Origin: Pseudomonadota bacterium
Lineage (GTDB): Bacteria > Myxococcota_A > Polyangia > Fen-1088
Assembly: GCA_017881245.1 (NCBI GenBank)
Contig: JADGRC010000061.1
Location: forward strand, 1-46,974
Length of the DNA: 46,974 bases
Direction of reading: 5' to 3'
Part shown: in pieces, positions 27,989-36,991 of the stretch
Layout: each line of letters starts with the position of its first letter
Position numbering within the stretch: the stretch's first letter is position 1
Notes under the pieces: model-generated
Databases searched by the model: none
What the model was told of the DNA's origin: nothing
What the model saw: the letters and a program-made list of their open reading frames with translations, nothing else
Program-made: the position numbers and the translations under genes

Positions 27989-29560
27989 TTAGAACGACGG
28001 GACCGCCAAGCCGTCCGCGTCGTGAATCACGGGGCGCTTGGGGCGCGCGGGGCGGGGGGGGGCGGGTTTCGGACGCTTGTCCTTGTCCGCGGACCTGTCC
28101 GCCGGCGCCAGTCGTTCCAGCGCCAGACGTACGATCTGGTCGTGCGAAGGCTCGACGGTGATCTCCCGCTCTTTGTGATTTTCGGCTCGCAGAACAAAGT
28201 CCGAACCTTCCGAGCCGCGTGCAAGCTTCAGATCCAACGGCACGGCGCCGAGATCCTCGCCCTCGGGTTTGCCGTCGATCTTGCGGAACACGTGCGCGCT
28301 GGCGGGCTCGGCTTCGAACCTCACGCTGATGGTGGTAGGCACTGGCGGCGTTGCGGGAGGCGGCGTCGCGGGCTCTGCGAGCCGCGGCGCGGGAGGAGCG
28401 GCGCTCGTACTGGCGGTCGTGGACGATCCGCTTTTCCGCAAGACCCCGAACACGCCTACGGTCGCGACGGCAGCGAGCGCGATCCCGATCACGAGGCCTT
28501 TGCGGCTGCGTTTGGGGAATCCGTCGATGTCCCCCTCCAGTTCCGAGACCATCGAAGACAGCGTCGTCTGCTCGGGGGGCAGACCGCCGCTCGGCTGGGT
28601 CCCGTGCGGGCCCTGAAGGGTCGCGGGTTGCTGTCCAGCCAAACGTCGCGGGCGCGCGTCCGGCATTCCCTTCGACGCGGTGGCCCGCGTCCCCGGGATA
28701 TTCTCGTCACCCTGGCCGTTCAGGGCTTCGCGAAACGACCTCATGTCCGGGAACCGGTCGTCCAGTTCCTTGGACAATGCCCGGGCCACGGCGCGTACGA
28801 TGTGCGGCGGCGTCTGAGGCGCGAATTCGGCCAGCGAAGGCGCCGGTTCCAACATGTGCTTCGCGAACAGCTCGCCCACGCCTTCGGCGACGAACGGGGG
28901 CCGTCCCGACAACATCTCGAACAAGATGACAGCCAGCGAATAGATGTCCGTGCGATGATCGAGCTTGCCCGCGCCTCGGCACTGCTCGGGGGACATGTAA
29001 AGCGGCGTGCCCATCAACGATCCGGTCCTGGTTTTGACCGAATGCCCACCCGACTGGGCGGCGTCCCATCCGGTACTCATCTTGGCGACGCCGAAGTCCA
29101 GGATTTTGACGATTTGCCGGCCATCGTACGCCAACAGGTACACGTTGTGCGGCTTCAAGTCGCGATGAACGATTCTCTTGTCGTGGGCGGCCTGCAGGGC
29201 GTCGCAGATCTGTGAAACGATCTTCACGGCTTCGACCGGGGGCACCGGCCCCCGCGCGATGCGCTCGGCCAGCGATTCGCCCGAGAGATACTCCATGATG
29301 AAATACGGCTGCCCGTCGGTGGTCTGTCCAAAGTCGAGGATTTCAACGATGTTCGGATGCGCTATCAGGTGAATCGCGCGGGCTTCGTTGAAAAAGCGAG
29401 CGACCGTCTCCGAATCCTTCGCGAACGAGGTGTGCAGCAGTTTAATGGCCACCTTCCGGCCTATGACTGGATGTTCCGCCAGATAGACGACGCCCATCCC
29501 GCCCTCGCCGATTTGCTGGACGACCTTGTAGTTCCCGATGGTTTGGCCGGCGAGGCTCAC
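27989..29560 (-). CDS. Membrane-anchored serine/threonine protein kinase
   Basis: IGNYKVVQQIGEGGMGVVYLAEHPVIGRKVAIKLL; IVHRDLKPHNVYLL; KILDFGVAKM; GTPLYMSPEQCRG; single TM near GLVIGIALAAVATVGVFGVL; PEGA-like C-terminal region. Confidence 0.94.
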   Translation of the reverse strand: MSLAGQTIGNYKVVQQIGEGGMGVVYLAEHPVIGRKVAIKLLHTSFAKDSETVARFFNEARAIHLIAHPNIVEILDFGQTTDGQPYFIMEYLSGESLAERIARGPVPPVEAVKIVSQICDALQAAHDKRIVHRDLKPHNVYLLAYDGRQIVKILDFGVAKMSTGWDAAQSGGHSVKTRTGSLMGTPLYMSPEQCRGAGKLDHRTDIYSLAVILFEMLSGRPPFVAEGVGELFAKHMLEPAPSLAEFAPQTPPHIVRAVARALSKELDDRFPDMRSFREALNGQGDENIPGTRATASKGMPDARPRRLAGQQPATLQGPHGTQPSGGLPPEQTTLSSMVSELEGDIDGFPKRSRKGLVIGIALAAVATVGVFGVLRKSGSSTTASTSAAPPAPRLAEPATPPPATPPVPTTISVRFEAEPASAHVFRKIDGKPEGEDLGAVPLDLKLARGSEGSDFVLRAENHKEREITVEPSHDQIVRLALERLAPADRSADKDKRPKPAPPRPARPKRPVIHDADGLAVPSF

Positions 29561-29581
29561 GCGTTGTCCAAGAGGGTGACG

Positions 29582-30817
29582 CTAGAAATCAAATTCGGCC
29601 ACAATTCCACCGGTGGACGCGCCCGCGGTGGGGAAAATTCGCAACCCACTCCGCGCCTCTCGGTGGGAGTGTTCGTCGTCCTGATCGATGTACCCCTTGT
29701 ACAAGAAATATCCGCTCGCCACCCCCAACGCCGATCCCACGCCAATGCAGATCCACTGCAACGTCTGGTCGCGGTTGCCTTCGTCGTTCAGCGCGCTAAC
29801 GGTGTTCTTCTCCGCCGGGGTCAGGGCCGGGCGCACGACCCCTTTTGCGTTGCACAGCTGATTTCCCATGCAGGGAAACCGCCGGTAGGGATCCAGTTTC
29901 TTGTTGACGTCGGAGATGTCCAATCCGTACTTTATGCCGGCGCCAGCGCCCAACACCCCCGCGACGAACGTTACCCAGAACCCCGTGCGGTATCCGTCCC
30001 GCCCGCTTCCCGGACGCGTTTCGGTGGCGACCGCGAGAGGGGCAGTCCGGTTCGGTTCGGCCGAATCGGTCGCCTGCGGCGCGGGCTTCACTTCCGACAG
30101 CGCCGTGGTGGATGGTGAGGATAACGTCATGTTCACCGGGACCGTCTGTCCGGCCGCCAGCAGGAACTGCTGTTTGCCGGGGGCGTACCCGGGTTTCGAC
30201 ACAACCAACTCGTGCTTGCCGGGCGCGACGTCTGTGATGGCCAGCGGCTGATCCGCGGTGGCCCCCACCGGAACTCCGTCCAGCGCGACGACGGCGCCGT
30301 GGACATTGGCGGTGACCTGGATCGTCCCGGCGTCCACGGGCCGACCCGTCAATTTCGCCAGCCATCGCCCCGAGGCCGCCTTGATACCCGCGGGATCGGC
30401 GTTCCTCCTGGGCAGGGTCTCGGTCAACCAGAACATGATCCTGCCCCGCCGAACGTCGAACATCTTCAGCCAAACGGCGTAGTCATCGCCGGTCTTCTTC
30501 ACGCTGCCGTAAATCAGCTTCTCCGCGTCCAGGCTCTTACCCGCCAGCGTCATGCAGCCGGCCGCCTCGTCCGCGCAGGAAAATACCAATTTCACCTCGA
30601 CCAAATCTTTTCCCGACACGAGGCGCATGTCATGGGCGCCGGATACCCGCTGCCGCAATTGCTCGGACATTTCGTCCGTTACGGTCGCTGGGACGTCGAT
30701 GCCTTCCAGGCCGAGAACAGCGGTGGACGAGACTTCAGGTTGGGCGTAGGCGGATCGGGGAATCGCAACCCCGAGCGCCAGCGCAATCAGGCTAGGGACA
30801 AGCCAGTGCAGGCGCAT
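29582..30817 (-). CDS. PEGA-domain secreted protein
   Basis: Signal peptide MRLHWLVPSLIALALGVAIPRSAYA; PEGA pattern VHGAVVALDGVPVGATADQPLAITDVAPGKHELVVSKPGYAPGKQQF; C-terminal TM. Confidence 0.8.
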   Translation of the reverse strand: MRLHWLVPSLIALALGVAIPRSAYAQPEVSSTAVLGLEGIDVPATVTDEMSEQLRQRVSGAHDMRLVSGKDLVEVKLVFSCADEAAGCMTLAGKSLDAEKLIYGSVKKTGDDYAVWLKMFDVRRGRIMFWLTETLPRRNADPAGIKAASGRWLAKLTGRPVDAGTIQVTANVHGAVVALDGVPVGATADQPLAITDVAPGKHELVVSKPGYAPGKQQFLLAAGQTVPVNMTLSSPSTTALSEVKPAPQATDSAEPNRTAPLAVATETRPGSGRDGYRTGFWVTFVAGVLGAGAGIKYGLDISDVNKKLDPYRRFPCMGNQLCNAKGVVRPALTPAEKNTVSALNDEGNRDQTLQWICIGVGSALGVASGYFLYKGYIDQDDEHSHREARSGLRIFPTAGASTGGIVAEFDF

Positions 30818-31014
30818 GAGAAGTCGAATGTTTCCGCAGGGAAGCGCCGCTGTCAAACGCGTCATCGGTTCGCGCATCGGTTCACGGGCATGCACCAAGC
30901 AGCTAACGCGGCGCTTCCTTCGGGTCCGCTGCTCGCCCGTTCCGCTCTCGGATCGCGTGTGGGTTTCGCAATCGGTTTTCTGACTAAGTTAGACGGCATG
31001 CTAGCGTAATAGTT

Positions 31015-32634
31015 GTGCGGCTTGGAGTCTCGGCAAAGATTTTCCTAGCCTACACGGTCTTGTTGATCGCGTTCGCTGGAAATGCGTCATTCACGATCTT
31101 TACGGTACACCGGGCGCGTCAGGGGGTTGCGGCGAATCAGGCCTACATGGACCTGCAGGGGTCCGTGGACGCGGCGTGGAAGTCCCTGAACGATTTCGCC
31201 GGGGCGCTGGGACGGAATCTGCGCAAGGAACCCAACCTGGCCCTCGCCGTGCGCATGGCGCGAAAACATCTGGACGATGGCCTGGGTGCGATCAATCGCT
31301 ACTTGGAGCGCGAACCAGGCAGTTTCAGGCGACCGGACTTCGAGTCCCAGCGGAGGCAGATCGAGGCGTTCAAGGTCGACCTGGATCGTATTACGGCCGA
31401 TCTGGGGAATCCCGAGGCCGGTGCCACCGACAAGGCCTGGCGAGAATTTGAAAGTCGATTCGCCAACCTCACCCGCGGAATCAATCGCATGCGCCGGCCC
31501 TTGCGGGGGGAGAGCGCGCAGATCGCCCAGCGATTGGCCGAAGACGAGGAGAACGCTCTTCAGATAGCTTCGGTGGTTGGAGGATTGGGACTACTGATCG
31601 CGGCCCTGGCGGCGGGGTTCATGTGGCGCACCTTGAGGCCGCTTGGGGTACTGCGCGCCCGGGCGCGGGAGATTGCCGGAGGCGAGTACGCGCGCCGCAC
31701 GGGCGTGAGTTCTCGCGACGAGATCGGCGATCTGGCGCGGGAGCTCGATGCCATGGCCGCCGCTCTCGAAGAGCGCGAACAAAGACTGATCCGTTCGGAG
31801 CGCTTGGCCACCGTCGGTCGCATGGCCGCCCAGATCACGCACGAGGTTCGCAATCCGCTCGCGTCGATCGGACTTTACGCCGAGCTGCTGGGCGACGAGT
31901 TCGGCGAGCGGCCGGAGGCGCGTCGGCTGGTGAACTCGATAACCAGCGAGGTTGACCGTCTGACCGAAATCACGGAGACCTACCTTCGTTTTGCGCGCCT
32001 GCCGCGGCCGAGACTGGAGAAGGAAGACTTGTCCGCCTTGGTCGCGTCCGTGGTGGAATTCGCGCGTGCGGAGCTGCTGCAGGCGGGGATCGTTCTGCAG
32101 ACCGACCTCGACCCCGGCGTCGAGGTCGCGGCGGACGAGAGCCAGCTGCGTCAGGCCCTTCTGAACCTCATTCGCAACGCACGAGAGGCCATGGAGCGGG
32201 GCGGACGGTTGACGGTGAGGGTGGCGGCACGGCCGGACGGTTTGGCCGAGATCGAGATCGGAGACACCGGCTCCGGAATCGCGCGCGAACACCTGTCGAA
32301 GCTGTTCGATCCTTTTTTCTCGACCAAGGCCAAGGGGACGGGATTGGGATTGGCGTTGGTGCAGCAGATCGCCGTCGAGCATGGGGGACGGGTGGACGTC
32401 GAAAGCGGCGGAGGCGATCTCGGGACCAATGCCGGCACGACGTTTCGTTTCCTGTTGCCCATGCTTCGCGAAGCAGTGCCTCTCGCGGGCAGCGGCGCGA
32501 TGGGCGAGGCCACCCCGGAGGCTGCCCCGTCCACCGCGTCTTTCCCGTCGCCTTCGGCCGGGGTAACGGGCAACGCGACGCCTACAGCGGTCGGATCGGT
32601 CCCGGCGGCGGCCGCCGCCGATCTTCGCGTCTGA
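31015..32634 (+). CDS. HAMP-containing sensor histidine kinase (GTG start)
   Basis: Two TMs; HAMP RTLRPLGVLRARAREIAGGEYARRTGVSSRDEIGDLARELDAMAAAL; H-box MAAQITHEVRNPLASIGLYAELL; N-box LLNLIRNAREAM; GDTGSGIAREHLSKLFDPFFSTKAKGTGLGLALVQQI. Confidence 0.93.
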   Translation: MRLGVSAKIFLAYTVLLIAFAGNASFTIFTVHRARQGVAANQAYMDLQGSVDAAWKSLNDFAGALGRNLRKEPNLALAVRMARKHLDDGLGAINRYLEREPGSFRRPDFESQRRQIEAFKVDLDRITADLGNPEAGATDKAWREFESRFANLTRGINRMRRPLRGESAQIAQRLAEDEENALQIASVVGGLGLLIAALAAGFMWRTLRPLGVLRARAREIAGGEYARRTGVSSRDEIGDLARELDAMAAALEEREQRLIRSERLATVGRMAAQITHEVRNPLASIGLYAELLGDEFGERPEARRLVNSITSEVDRLTEITETYLRFARLPRPRLEKEDLSALVASVVEFARAELLQAGIVLQTDLDPGVEVAADESQLRQALLNLIRNAREAMERGGRLTVRVAARPDGLAEIEIGDTGSGIAREHLSKLFDPFFSTKAKGTGLGLALVQQIAVEHGGRVDVESGGGDLGTNAGTTFRFLLPMLREAVPLAGSGAMGEATPEAAPSTASFPSPSAGVTGNATPTAVGSVPAAAAADLRV

Positions 32635-35413
32635 GGCGAATCGGGCCGAGATCGCGGCGAATCTCGATGGCCTCATCGCCCTTGGCTCCGAGCGCGAGGG
32701 CGCGCTCCAGCGCGGACGCGGCTTCGTCGGGCTTTCCGATCGCGGCCAGCGCCCGGCCGAGGGCGGCGTGCAGCGCGGGGAAACCCGGTTCGATGAAGAT
32801 GGCCCGCGGCGCCGCATCGACCACCTCCGCGACACGTCCGCGCCGCGCCAGACCGAAGACCAGTTCCCTGGCCAGGTCCGCGTGTAGGGGTTCCAGGCGC
32901 AAGGTGGCCGCGATGGCACGCAGCCGATCCTCGTCGCGACTGCCGCGCCAGGCGGGATCGCCGAGCAGCTCGACCATGAGGCCGGTGGCTTCGGCGCTCG
33001 TGGGGTCAAAGGCGATGGCTCGTAACAGGTGCGCCTCGGCGGCACCAAGATCGCGGCGGTGAATCTCGGCGAGGGCCAAGCGAACCCGAACATCGTATCC
33101 GTCTCCGCCGATGCCGCCTTCGCCTTCGCCTCCATCGTTTCCGGCTGATACGGCCAGTAGCTTCAAGAAGGCCTCGCGTGCTTCGTCCGCCCGCTTTAGC
33201 GCGAGCGCGCGCTCACCGGTCAGAAACAGGATCGCGCGCCGGTCGAGGCCTCCGGCAGTGGCCAACGCAGTTTCAAGCGCGCGACCGGCGGCGCCGATGT
33301 CGCCGCGACGAAGTGCCGACAGCCCCACCCGCGCCTGCCAATCAGCGCGCTCCGCGGGCGACGCCACGGGGTCGACGCTCGGGCCGCCGGCGTGGCTCGC
33401 GTTGCCGCCGCGGGGCGGGAGCCGCGCTTCGGAAGGCAAGCGCAGTGTTTCGTTTGGCAACCGCAGCGTTTCGGTCGGAAGATACTGGCGATCGAATACG
33501 GAATTTCGGGCTGCGAGATCGGCGCGAAAGCCGCGCTCCAGATCGTCGCCGGAAACGCCCATGGCGGCCGCAACCACGCCCAGGCCCCGCGCGCCCGTCG
33601 CAAAACCGTGGAGCGCGCTCCGGATCCGGGCGAAACCAAAACCACGCTCCAGATACGCCAGGGCCGCGGCCGCCTCGGCGTAGGCGCGTGTGGCTTCCTC
33701 GGCATCGCGGGCGCGGACAAAGGCGTTCGACAGCGCGCCGAGCGGTGCCAACTCGCCGCGGTGGGCGGCGCCCCAAAGGTTGCGTTCGGCATGCCGGGTC
33801 CACTCGGCCCGCGCGCTCATGGTTTCCAACTCCGCCAGACCCTCCGTAAACCAGCGAGGAACCCGCGACCGTGACAACTCGATCGCGAAGGCGTGAGCCA
33901 ATTCGTGGGCCAGCACCATGCCCCAGTTCATCGTGCCATTCGTGGGGGACGAAGAGATGATCACGCGCCCGAAACAGACGGCCTCCACGCCGATTCCCGG
34001 CAGGCCGACGGTGCGGATCGCGAAGTCATCCGGGTTGGTATACAGCTCGAACACGATCGGGCCTTTGGGCTCAAAGCCGTACTTCGCCGCGTAGCGCGTG
34101 TAGGTTTCCTCCAGATAGGGCGCCACCACAAGCTCGATCGCCACTCGTGCGACGGGATCGATACGGAAAGAAAGGTGCTTGGTGGAAATGGTGCGCATGC
34201 GCGGTACGACTTTTTCGTACAGCTCCAGCAGGTTGTACGTTCGGGCATCGTAAGGGTCGCGTTTCCATGCGCGGCGGAGCGCCTCGACGCCCGCGGTTTC
34301 CTCCCCGAGACGCAAAAGCGTCGTGCCGAGGACCGACTGACAGCGCGCACTTCGCGGATCGGCCGCGGCGCATTCCTCCGCGACGGCGCGCGCGTCGTCC
34401 GTGCGCCGGTGCCTGATCAGGATGTCGGCCGTCTCGGCAAAAAAGTCGCCGTCCCCCGGATGAACCGCGGCGTGCGCGTCGCGTTCGCGCTGATAGCCTG
34501 CCTCGTCGTCCAGCAGCCGCGCGCGGGCGGCCGCGAGCGAGGCCGCCCGCGGATCGCGGGAATTCGTACGCCGGATCTCGGCCAGAAGGGCCGCCGCGGT
34601 GTCGAAGTCCTCGCCGTCCATGGCCAACTCGGCCCGCAAAGCCAGGGCGCCCGCGTGCCGGCGGTTGATTCGCAGGGCGGCTCCAAGCTCGTCCTCGGCG
34701 GCGGCCAGGTCGTAGCGCTTGCGCAGGAACACGGTCGCGAGGCCCACGTGCGCGTCGGCGTCGTCGGGATCGACGGCCAGGGCCGCGCGAAATGACGTTT
34801 CCGCTTCCGGGACCGCATGCTTTTCCAGGAACAGATAGCCCCAAAAAACGTTGGGTCGGGCGTCATGGGGAGCCGCGCGAACCGCCTTTCGTGACAGTTC
34901 GTTCGCTTCTTTCCAGTTGTCATCCAGGCGCACGATCGCCGCGACCGCCAGCAGGTCGTCCGCGTTCTTGACGTCGATCCGTCGCGTGCTCCAGTCGTCG
35001 TACGTCAGGGCCAAGAGTGGCTTTATGGCCTCGTGGTCGCCGCGCAGGGCCAGGACATCGCAGAGCGCATGGCGCAAGGACAGATCGCTCGGCGCCCGCT
35101 CAACGGCGCTCTCCAGGCGCTCGCGCGCTCGTTCGTAGTGCCCAAGCGCCATGTCGGCGCGCGCCGCTATGACTGTCGCCGGTGCCGCGGACCCGCGTCG
35201 CCCGAGGGATTCGGCCAGGCGCCGCGCGTCTTCATAGCGTCCGGATTTGAGGGCGGCAGCGGCTCGCGCGGTCGGTGCGTTCGGCGCAGCGGCGCGTCCG
35301 TCTCTGGCGCGCGCAGGGGCGGGCGCACAGATCCCCACGATGACGGCGGCCACGACGATCGAACCGAGGTGGCGCGATGGGCGTGCCGAGCGCGACAAGT
35401 GCGACGGAGACAT
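32582..35413 (-). CDS. TPR-repeat protein with MA-like (HExxH) metallopeptidase domain
   Basis: Signal peptide, multiple TPR-like helices, WGMVLAHELAHAFAIELSRSRVPRWFTEGLAELE (HELAH...E), then further TPR. Confidence 0.82.
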   Translation of the reverse strand: MSPSHLSRSARPSRHLGSIVVAAVIVGICAPAPARARDGRAAAPNAPTARAAAALKSGRYEDARRLAESLGRRGSAAPATVIAARADMALGHYERARERLESAVERAPSDLSLRHALCDVLALRGDHEAIKPLLALTYDDWSTRRIDVKNADDLLAVAAIVRLDDNWKEANELSRKAVRAAPHDARPNVFWGYLFLEKHAVPEAETSFRAALAVDPDDADAHVGLATVFLRKRYDLAAAEDELGAALRINRRHAGALALRAELAMDGEDFDTAAALLAEIRRTNSRDPRAASLAAARARLLDDEAGYQRERDAHAAVHPGDGDFFAETADILIRHRRTDDARAVAEECAAADPRSARCQSVLGTTLLRLGEETAGVEALRRAWKRDPYDARTYNLLELYEKVVPRMRTISTKHLSFRIDPVARVAIELVVAPYLEETYTRYAAKYGFEPKGPIVFELYTNPDDFAIRTVGLPGIGVEAVCFGRVIISSSPTNGTMNWGMVLAHELAHAFAIELSRSRVPRWFTEGLAELETMSARAEWTRHAERNLWGAAHRGELAPLGALSNAFVRARDAEEATRAYAEAAAALAYLERGFGFARIRSALHGFATGARGLGVVAAAMGVSGDDLERGFRADLAARNSVFDRQYLPTETLRLPNETLRLPSEARLPPRGGNASHAGGPSVDPVASPAERADWQARVGLSALRRGDIGAAGRALETALATAGGLDRRAILFLTGERALALKRADEAREAFLKLLAVSAGNDGGEGEGGIGGDGYDVRVRLALAEIHRRDLGAAEAHLLRAIAFDPTSAEATGLMVELLGDPAWRGSRDEDRLRAIAATLRLEPLHADLARELVFGLARRGRVAEVVDAAPRAIFIEPGFPALHAALGRALAAIGKPDEAASALERALALGAKGDEAIEIRRDLGPIRLRREDRRRPPPGPIRPL

Positions 35414-35475
35414 CAGGGACGAGTTTGCGCCGTCACCGTGCTACGATCTAGCCGCGGATTCGAACGGGAGGGATA

Positions 35476-35991
35476 ATGACGACACCAGCGCAACGTCCGA
35501 GCGACACTGAACTCCGGCCGGAGGTGTTCGACGACTACAAGGCGTTCCTGAAGACCGCCATTCGCGAATACTACGACCGTGGGTGGAAGGCGCGGCGGGG
35601 CAACGTCATCGCGCTGTTGATCGCGTCGGGCCAGGCCATGTCGATGGCGGCGGACTCCGTTAAGGACGGCTCCGGACTGAAGAAAGCGGCGGTGGGCGCC
35701 GCGGGCTTCGTCGCTTTGCGGGTGGGCCTGCGGTACGCGCTATCCGGACCGCTGGGAATCGTGTTGACCGGCGCGGCAGCCGTGTCCGCCGTGGGTTACC
35801 TGTTGAAGAATCAGAAGGAAATCGGGGCCAAGGTGAGCGAATACAAAGGCTTGGTCGAGGCGACGCGCGCCAAGTTCGACGAGATCCAGGGCGGTTACCG
35901 CGGCGGCCGCTACGACGCTGCTGCCAGAAATCTCATGGTCGACGGTCTACTGCGCCGGTTTCTGGACGAAGTGGATCAAACGTCAGTCTAG
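35476..35991 (+). CDS. Hypothetical protein with hydrophobic Gly/Ala-rich segments
   Basis: FDDYKAFLKTAIREYYDRGWKARRGNVIALLIASGQAMSM...LRYALSGPLGIVLTGAAAVSAVGYLL; RBS-like ggagggata before ATG. Confidence 0.6.
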   Translation: MTTPAQRPSDTELRPEVFDDYKAFLKTAIREYYDRGWKARRGNVIALLIASGQAMSMAADSVKDGSGLKKAAVGAAGFVALRVGLRYALSGPLGIVLTGAAAVSAVGYLLKNQKEIGAKVSEYKGLVEATRAKFDEIQGGYRGGRYDAAARNLMVDGLLRRFLDEVDQTSV

Positions 35992-36000
35992 AGGCCCCTT

Positions 36001-36022
36001 GCGGCGGCGAAGCCGCTCTAGA
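36001..36022. terminator. Short hairpin between convergent genes, flanked by TCTAGA palindromes containing both stop codons
   Basis: gcggc-gaa-gccgc at 36004-36016. tctaga at 35987-35992 (contains the TAG of the + gene) and at 36017-36022 (contains the TAG complement of the - gene). Confidence 0.45.
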
Positions 36023-36923
36023 TCAAAGACAGCGGTTTCAGACCCGAACGCGGGAAACGCACGAGGAGGCTGGCTCGCAAAACGTTCTCGATCTTGCCGC
36101 GGCCGTACTCCGGGTGGCTGATGATTTCGCCGGCTTTATAGCGTTCCTTCGGATTGAACACGCGCACCTTGTCGGCGGCCGCCACTTCCGCGCCGAGCGC
36201 CCTCATGATCTCCGCCTTCCGGGCCGCCTCCCGATCGGGCGCCTGGGTTCGGCTGGCGGTGGCCTCCGCGACTCCTTCGACCGCCTTCTTGCGTGCGGGT
36301 CCGGTGCGGTACGTGTGGCGCGAACCGCAAGACTGGCAGAGGACCTGCTTGGGCTCCACCCCCACCATTGCGATCACGTTGTGGGTCTTGGCTTCGCCAC
36401 ACTTGCCACACCAGGCTTCGACCTCGCCACCGACGCGCAGCCCGGCCGAAGGCGCGACACGATTGTCTGTCCAGGACACGCCCGTGATCCTGCGCTCGCC
36501 GACGGCGGAGGACCCACTCACCTGGCGATCGGGCGTACTCACCACCAAATTCGCAGGTATCCGCGGAAGGAGGGACGCCAATCGCCTGACATCGGCCACG
36601 CGACGGCCGAGTGCCCGTTCGGCGACGTTTTGCTCCGCCGCCGGTAGCGCCAACAGCAGGTCCTTGAAACGACGACCCATGTTCTCGACGGCCGCGTGGA
36701 CCGCCGCGATGAAATCGCGATCCTCTAAACGTTCCTGGGCAGCATGCACCTGCAGGGCGACGTCTCGAACCTCTTGCGTGAGTTGTTCCAGGGTCAGGGG
36801 CGGCAGGTCCACGCCGCGCAATTTTTCACGGTCGCCGCCCAAGCGCAACCCGCTCGGGCAAGAAATACCGCTTCTCCCCAACAATTCGACCGCGCGGTCG
36901 TTCGCGGGCCGTGCGCCTGACAA
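36018..36923 (-). CDS. Hypothetical Zn-ribbon protein with a C-terminal PcrA/CarD-like small beta domain
   Basis: CGKC-22-CQSC zinc ribbon (CGKCGEAKTHNVIAMVGVEPKQVLCQSCGSRHTYR); C-terminal RYKAGEIISHPEYGRGKIENVLRASLLVRFPRSGLKPLSLI. Confidence 0.65.
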   Translation of the reverse strand: MSGARPANDRAVELLGRSGISCPSGLRLGGDREKLRGVDLPPLTLEQLTQEVRDVALQVHAAQERLEDRDFIAAVHAAVENMGRRFKDLLLALPAAEQNVAERALGRRVADVRRLASLLPRIPANLVVSTPDRQVSGSSAVGERRITGVSWTDNRVAPSAGLRVGGEVEAWCGKCGEAKTHNVIAMVGVEPKQVLCQSCGSRHTYRTGPARKKAVEGVAEATASRTQAPDREAARKAEIMRALGAEVAAADKVRVFNPKERYKAGEIISHPEYGRGKIENVLRASLLVRFPRSGLKPLSLI

Positions 36924-36991
36924 TAGCCAGGAAACGCGAGATTGCTGTAGGCTGTCCTGCCGTCAGACATTTAACCTAGCGAGGCGCCCCG

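Noticed and set aside
31591-33135. 514-aa - strand ORF across the histidine kinase and TPR gene
   Set aside because: Antisense of the HK and out of frame with the TPR protein; Arg/Ser-rich shadow ORF.
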